Shown here: positions 14,354-18,830 of the stretch, in pieces
Position numbering within the stretch: the stretch's first letter is position 1
Layout of the letters: every line of letters starts with the position of its first letter
Assembly (NCBI GenBank): GCA_035623615.1
Contig: DASPTB010000005.1
Location: 1 to 18,830, forward strand
Source: DASPTB01 sp035623615
GTDB taxonomy: Bacteria > Actinomycetota > UBA4738
Length of the DNA: 18,830 nt
Reading direction: 5' to 3'
The notes under the pieces: model-generated
Told to the model about the DNA's origin: nothing
Database searches by the model: none
The model's input: the letters and a program-made list of their open reading frames with translations, nothing else
Program-made: the position numbers and the translations under genes

Positions 14354-15229
14354 GTGCGGCTCCTGCTCTTCGGCGGATGGGGGCAGCTCGGGACCGAGCT
14401 CGCCGAAGTCGCGCGGGGGCACGAGGTCGCCCGGCCCGTCCGTGCGGAGGCCGACGTCACCGACGCCGAGGCCGTCCTCGCGGCGGTCCGCGCGCACCGG
14501 CCTCAGGCGGTGATCGACGCCGCGGCCTTCCACCAGGTCGATCGCTGCGAGCGCGAGCCGTCCGCGGCGTTCGCGGTGAACGCGCTCGGGGCGATCAACG
14601 TCGCCCGCGCCGCCCGCGAGGTGGGGGCCCGCACCGTCTACGTCTCGACCGACTATGTCTTCGATGGGACCAAGGGCGAGGCCTACGCCGAGGACGACCG
14701 CCCGGCTCCGGTCAACGTCTACGGCCTCACCAAGGAGGCGGGGGAGCGAGGAGTCCGGCTCTCCTGTCCGGACCATCTCGTGGTCCGACTTTCCGGATTG
14801 TTCGGTCATGCCGGCTCGTCCGGAAAGGGGGGGAACTTCGTCGAGACCGTCCTCTCGAAGGCGGCGGCGGGCGAACCCCTTTCGGTCGTGAGCGACCAGC
14901 GGCTGTCGCCGACGTCGGCGGCCGACGCCGCCGTCAGGCTCCTGTGGCTGCTCGAGCGCTCGGCTCCCCCCGGTACGTATCACCTGGTCAACAGGGGTTC
15001 GTGCTCCTGGTACGAGTTCGCTCGCGCGGTCCTGTACGCGGAGGGGATCGACACCGAGTTGACCCCGAAAGCGACCTCGCCGGACGAGGTTCGGCGCCCG
15101 CCTTTCTCGGTCTTGGCGGACACCAGAACGGCCGCTTTGGGACTGCCGCAGGCGCGTTCGTGGAGGGCGGCGCTGGACTGGTATCTCTCCGAGCGTGAAA
15201 ACGCGCGTTTGCGCAGGTCGCCGCGTTGA
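14354..15229 (+). CDS. rfbD: dTDP-4-dehydrorhamnose reductase-like protein (RmlD/RfbD family)
   Basis: This 291-residue protein resembles the NADPH-dependent reductase that makes dTDP-L-rhamnose in the last step of the Rml pathway. The glycine motif is at 7-13 (GGWGQLG). AAAFHQVDRCE is at about 56-67, YVSTDYVFDG is at 96-105 and the catalytic YxxxK is Y123/K127 (YGLTK). The RLSPTSAADAA and RRPPFSVLAD segments match the family's substrate half. GTG 14354 follows AAGGGA at short spacing and lies seven bases after the previous stop. rmlA, rmlB and rmlC are not in the window, so the call is by family rather than pathway context. Related reductases acting on other dTDP-sugars are possible. Its stop codon overlaps the -35 box of the predicted rpsL promoter. 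Confidence 0.85.
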   Translation: MRLLLFGGWGQLGTELAEVARGHEVARPVRAEADVTDAEAVLAAVRAHRPQAVIDAAAFHQVDRCEREPSAAFAVNALGAINVARAAREVGARTVYVSTDYVFDGTKGEAYAEDDRPAPVNVYGLTKEAGERGVRLSCPDHLVVRLSGLFGHAGSSGKGGNFVETVLSKAAAGEPLSVVSDQRLSPTSAADAAVRLLWLLERSAPPGTYHLVNRGSCSWYEFARAVLYAEGIDTELTPKATSPDEVRRPPFSVLADTRTAALGLPQARSWRAALDWYLSERENARLRRSPR

Positions 15230-15254
15230 CACCCCCGTAGTCCTTCGGTAGCAT
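15226..15254 (+). promoter_or_regulatory. Promoter of the str operon (rpsL)
   Basis: TTGACA (15226-15231, perfect -35), a 17-base spacer and TAGCAT (15249-15254, four of six to -10). This is the best promoter match in the window. Transcription would start near 15261, leaving a leader of about 150 bases. The -35 box contains the TGA stop of the upstream reductase gene (15227-15229). Confidence 0.75.
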
Positions 15255-15262
15255 TCTCGGTT

Positions 15263-15285
15263 GCGGTCCGGGCGGTGCGGACCGC
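15263..15285 (+). promoter_or_regulatory. Hairpin at the 5' end of the rpsL leader
   Basis: GCGGTCCG (15263-15270) pairs perfectly with CGGACCGC (15278-15285) over a seven-base loop. It begins within a few bases of the predicted transcription start, so the mRNA would begin with this stem. No T-run follows. It may protect the 5' end or serve as a regulatory site; function is inferred only from position. Confidence 0.5.
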
Positions 15286-15410
15286 CTCTGAAGCCCTGCG
15301 TGCGAAGGCCCGGAAGCTCGTTCTGGGACGTCCCCGGGCGAGGAGTGGCCGGGTCTTGCCTTCATGAGACTCGAAACGACGAGAACAACGAGCGTGCAGA
15401 CGGAAGAACT

Positions 15411-15785
<375 letters not shown>

Positions 15786-15796
15786 GGGACGGGACG

Positions 15797-16267
15797 ATGC
15801 CGCGCAAGGGACCCGCCTCGAAGCGACCGATCGGACCCGATCCGATCTACCAGAATCCGCTGGTCACGCAGTTGATCAACAAGATCCTGCTGAACGGGAA
15901 GAAAAGCGTTGCCGAGCGCACCGTGTACTACGCGCTCGAGATCATCAGCGAGCGGATGTCGAACGACCCGATCATCACGCTCAAGCGGGCGGTCGAGAAC
16001 GCCCGGCCGCTGCTGGAGGTCAGGTCGCGGCGCGTCGGCGGCGCGACGTACCAGGTGCCGGTGGAGGTGAAGCCGCACCGGGGCACGACGCTGGCCCTGC
16101 GGTGGTTGGTGAACTACTCGCGGCAGCGCAGGGAGCACTCGATGGCCGAGCGCCTGGTCGGCGAGCTCATCGACGCGGCGAACGGGCAGGGCTCCGCGGT
16201 GAAGCGCCGCGAGGACCAGCACAAGATGGCGGAGGCGAACAAGGCCTTCGCGCACTACCGGTGGTAG
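15797..16267 (+). CDS. rpsG: 30S ribosomal protein S7
   Basis: This 156-residue protein is S7, the primary 16S rRNA-binding protein that starts assembly of the small-subunit head and, in E. coli, represses its own operon. The N-terminus MPRKGPASKRP and the YQNPLVTQLINKILLNGKK stretch are actinobacterial in style. The conserved ENARPLLEVRSRRVGGATYQ and the C-terminal EANKAFAHYRW are complete. ATG 15797 is preceded by AGGGGACGGGA. It starts 11 bases after rpsL, so it is co-transcribed. A 77-base gap with a perfect palindrome separates it from fusA. Confidence 0.98.
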   Translation: MPRKGPASKRPIGPDPIYQNPLVTQLINKILLNGKKSVAERTVYYALEIISERMSNDPIITLKRAVENARPLLEVRSRRVGGATYQVPVEVKPHRGTTLALRWLVNYSRQRREHSMAERLVGELIDAANGQGSAVKRREDQHKMAEANKAFAHYRW

Positions 16268-16302
16268 CGGCGATGCAGGAGTCGATCGAGACACACGACG
16301 TG

Positions 16303-16322
16303 GCCGGGCTCGCGAGCCCGGC
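16303..16322 (+). promoter_or_regulatory. Perfect 20-bp palindrome between rpsG and fusA
   Basis: GCCGGGCTCGCGAGCCCGGC equals its own reverse complement. As RNA it folds into an eight-base-pair stem with a CGCG loop, 35 bases after the rpsG stop and 22 bases before the fusA ATG. No T-run follows and fusA continues on the same strand, so full termination is unlikely. Attenuation, RNA processing or control of fusA translation are possible roles. Confidence 0.5.
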
Positions 16323-16344
16323 GGGGACGCGGAGGACGCGCTAG

Positions 16345-18528
<2,184 letters not shown>

Positions 18529-18545
18529 AAGAAGGAGAAGGGGAG

Positions 18546-18830
18546 ATGGGCAAGAAGAAGTTCGAGAGGACGAAGCCGCACGTCAACATCGGGACGATCG
18601 GCCACATCGACCACGGCAAGACGACGCTCACGGCCGCCATCACCAAGGTGCTGGCCGAGAAGGGCATGGCCGACTTCACGCCGTTCGACCAGATCGACAA
18701 GGCGCCCGAGGAGAAGGAGCGCGGCATCACCATCTCCATCGCGCACGTCGAGTACGAGACCGAGAACCGCCACTACGCGCACGTCGACTGCCCCGGGCAC
18801 GCCGACTACATCAAGAACATGATCACCGGC
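18546..18830 (+). CDS. tuf: Elongation factor Tu (5' part, cut by window end)
   Basis: The first 95 residues of EF-Tu, the GTPase that delivers aminoacyl-tRNA to the ribosome, are present. The N-terminus KFERTKPHVNIGTIGHIDHG with KTTLTAAITKV is canonical and gives G1 (GHIDHGKT). RGITIS (switch I) and DCPGHADY (G3) follow. The frame runs open to the window edge, so the gene continues beyond it. ATG 18546 is preceded by a purine-rich AAGGAGAAGGGGAG, a strong SD. It starts 17 bases after the fusA stop, completing the standard rpsL-rpsG-fusA-tuf order. Confidence 0.98.
   Translation, partial: MGKKKFERTKPHVNIGTIGHIDHGKTTLTAAITKVLAEKGMADFTPFDQIDKAPEEKERGITISIAHVEYETENRHYAHVDCPGHADYIKNMITG

Noticed and set aside
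15275..15367. GTG-initiated 30-codon frame in the rpsL leader as a leader peptide
   Set aside because: It has no SD, starts inside the hairpin loop region, and its basic composition gives no regulatory signature. There is not enough support.

Overview
This is a high-GC bacterial chromosome segment, most probably from an actinobacterium (Actinomycetota). The ribosomal proteins S12 and S7, EF-G and EF-Tu at the right end all have actinobacterial-style sequences. GTG/TTG starts are common, and several first genes of transcription units look leaderless, with a TANNNT box just before the start codon and no Shine-Dalgarno (SD) sequence. The taxon below phylum cannot be fixed from the window.

Layout. 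(1) Positions 1-66 are the last codons of an unidentified plus-strand gene, followed by a strong hairpin. (2) Positions 199-4672 are a compact minus-strand operon, read right to left: sulfotransferase, sulfotransferase, polysaccharide flippase with an N-terminal MerR-type DNA-binding domain, sulfotransferase. The junctions overlap by 14 bp and 1 bp, and the last gap is 10 bp. (3) Positions 4865-6545 carry plus-strand genes for a histidine phosphatase and a family 2 glycosyltransferase. (4) Positions 6526-9665 are minus-strand: a GDP-mannose 3,5-epimerase-like sugar epimerase, a WecG/TagA/CpsF-type glycosyltransferase, and a family 4 glycosyltransferase that lacks a canonical start codon where one is expected. 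(5) Positions 9808-11031 encode a probable secreted GH5 glycosidase lipoprotein on the minus strand. It is divergent from a Wzz/BY-kinase chain-length regulator at 11234-13063. (6) Positions 13231-15229 hold an NAD-dependent sugar epimerase/dehydratase and a dTDP-4-dehydrorhamnose reductase-like protein. (7) From 15411 onward is the str operon: rpsL, rpsG, fusA and the start of tuf. Its predicted promoter overlaps the stop codon of the last sugar gene.

Functional reading. Regions 2-6 form one surface or extracellular polysaccharide locus of the Wzx/Wzy type. Nucleotide-sugar enzymes make precursors, the glycosyltransferases build a lipid-linked repeat, the flippase exports it, the BY-kinase/Wzz protein controls chain length, and the GH5 lipoprotein may trim or release polymer. 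Three different sulfotransferases with the flippase suggest that the glycan or its lipid carrier is sulfated. No initiating phosphoglycosyltransferase, no Wzy polymerase and no PAPS-synthesis gene is visible, so the locus probably continues to the left or relies on genes elsewhere.

The most unusual items are the DNA-binding-domain/flippase fusion inside a sulfotransferase operon, the glycosyltransferase that appears to start at ATC, and the direct abutment of the polysaccharide locus with the str operon.
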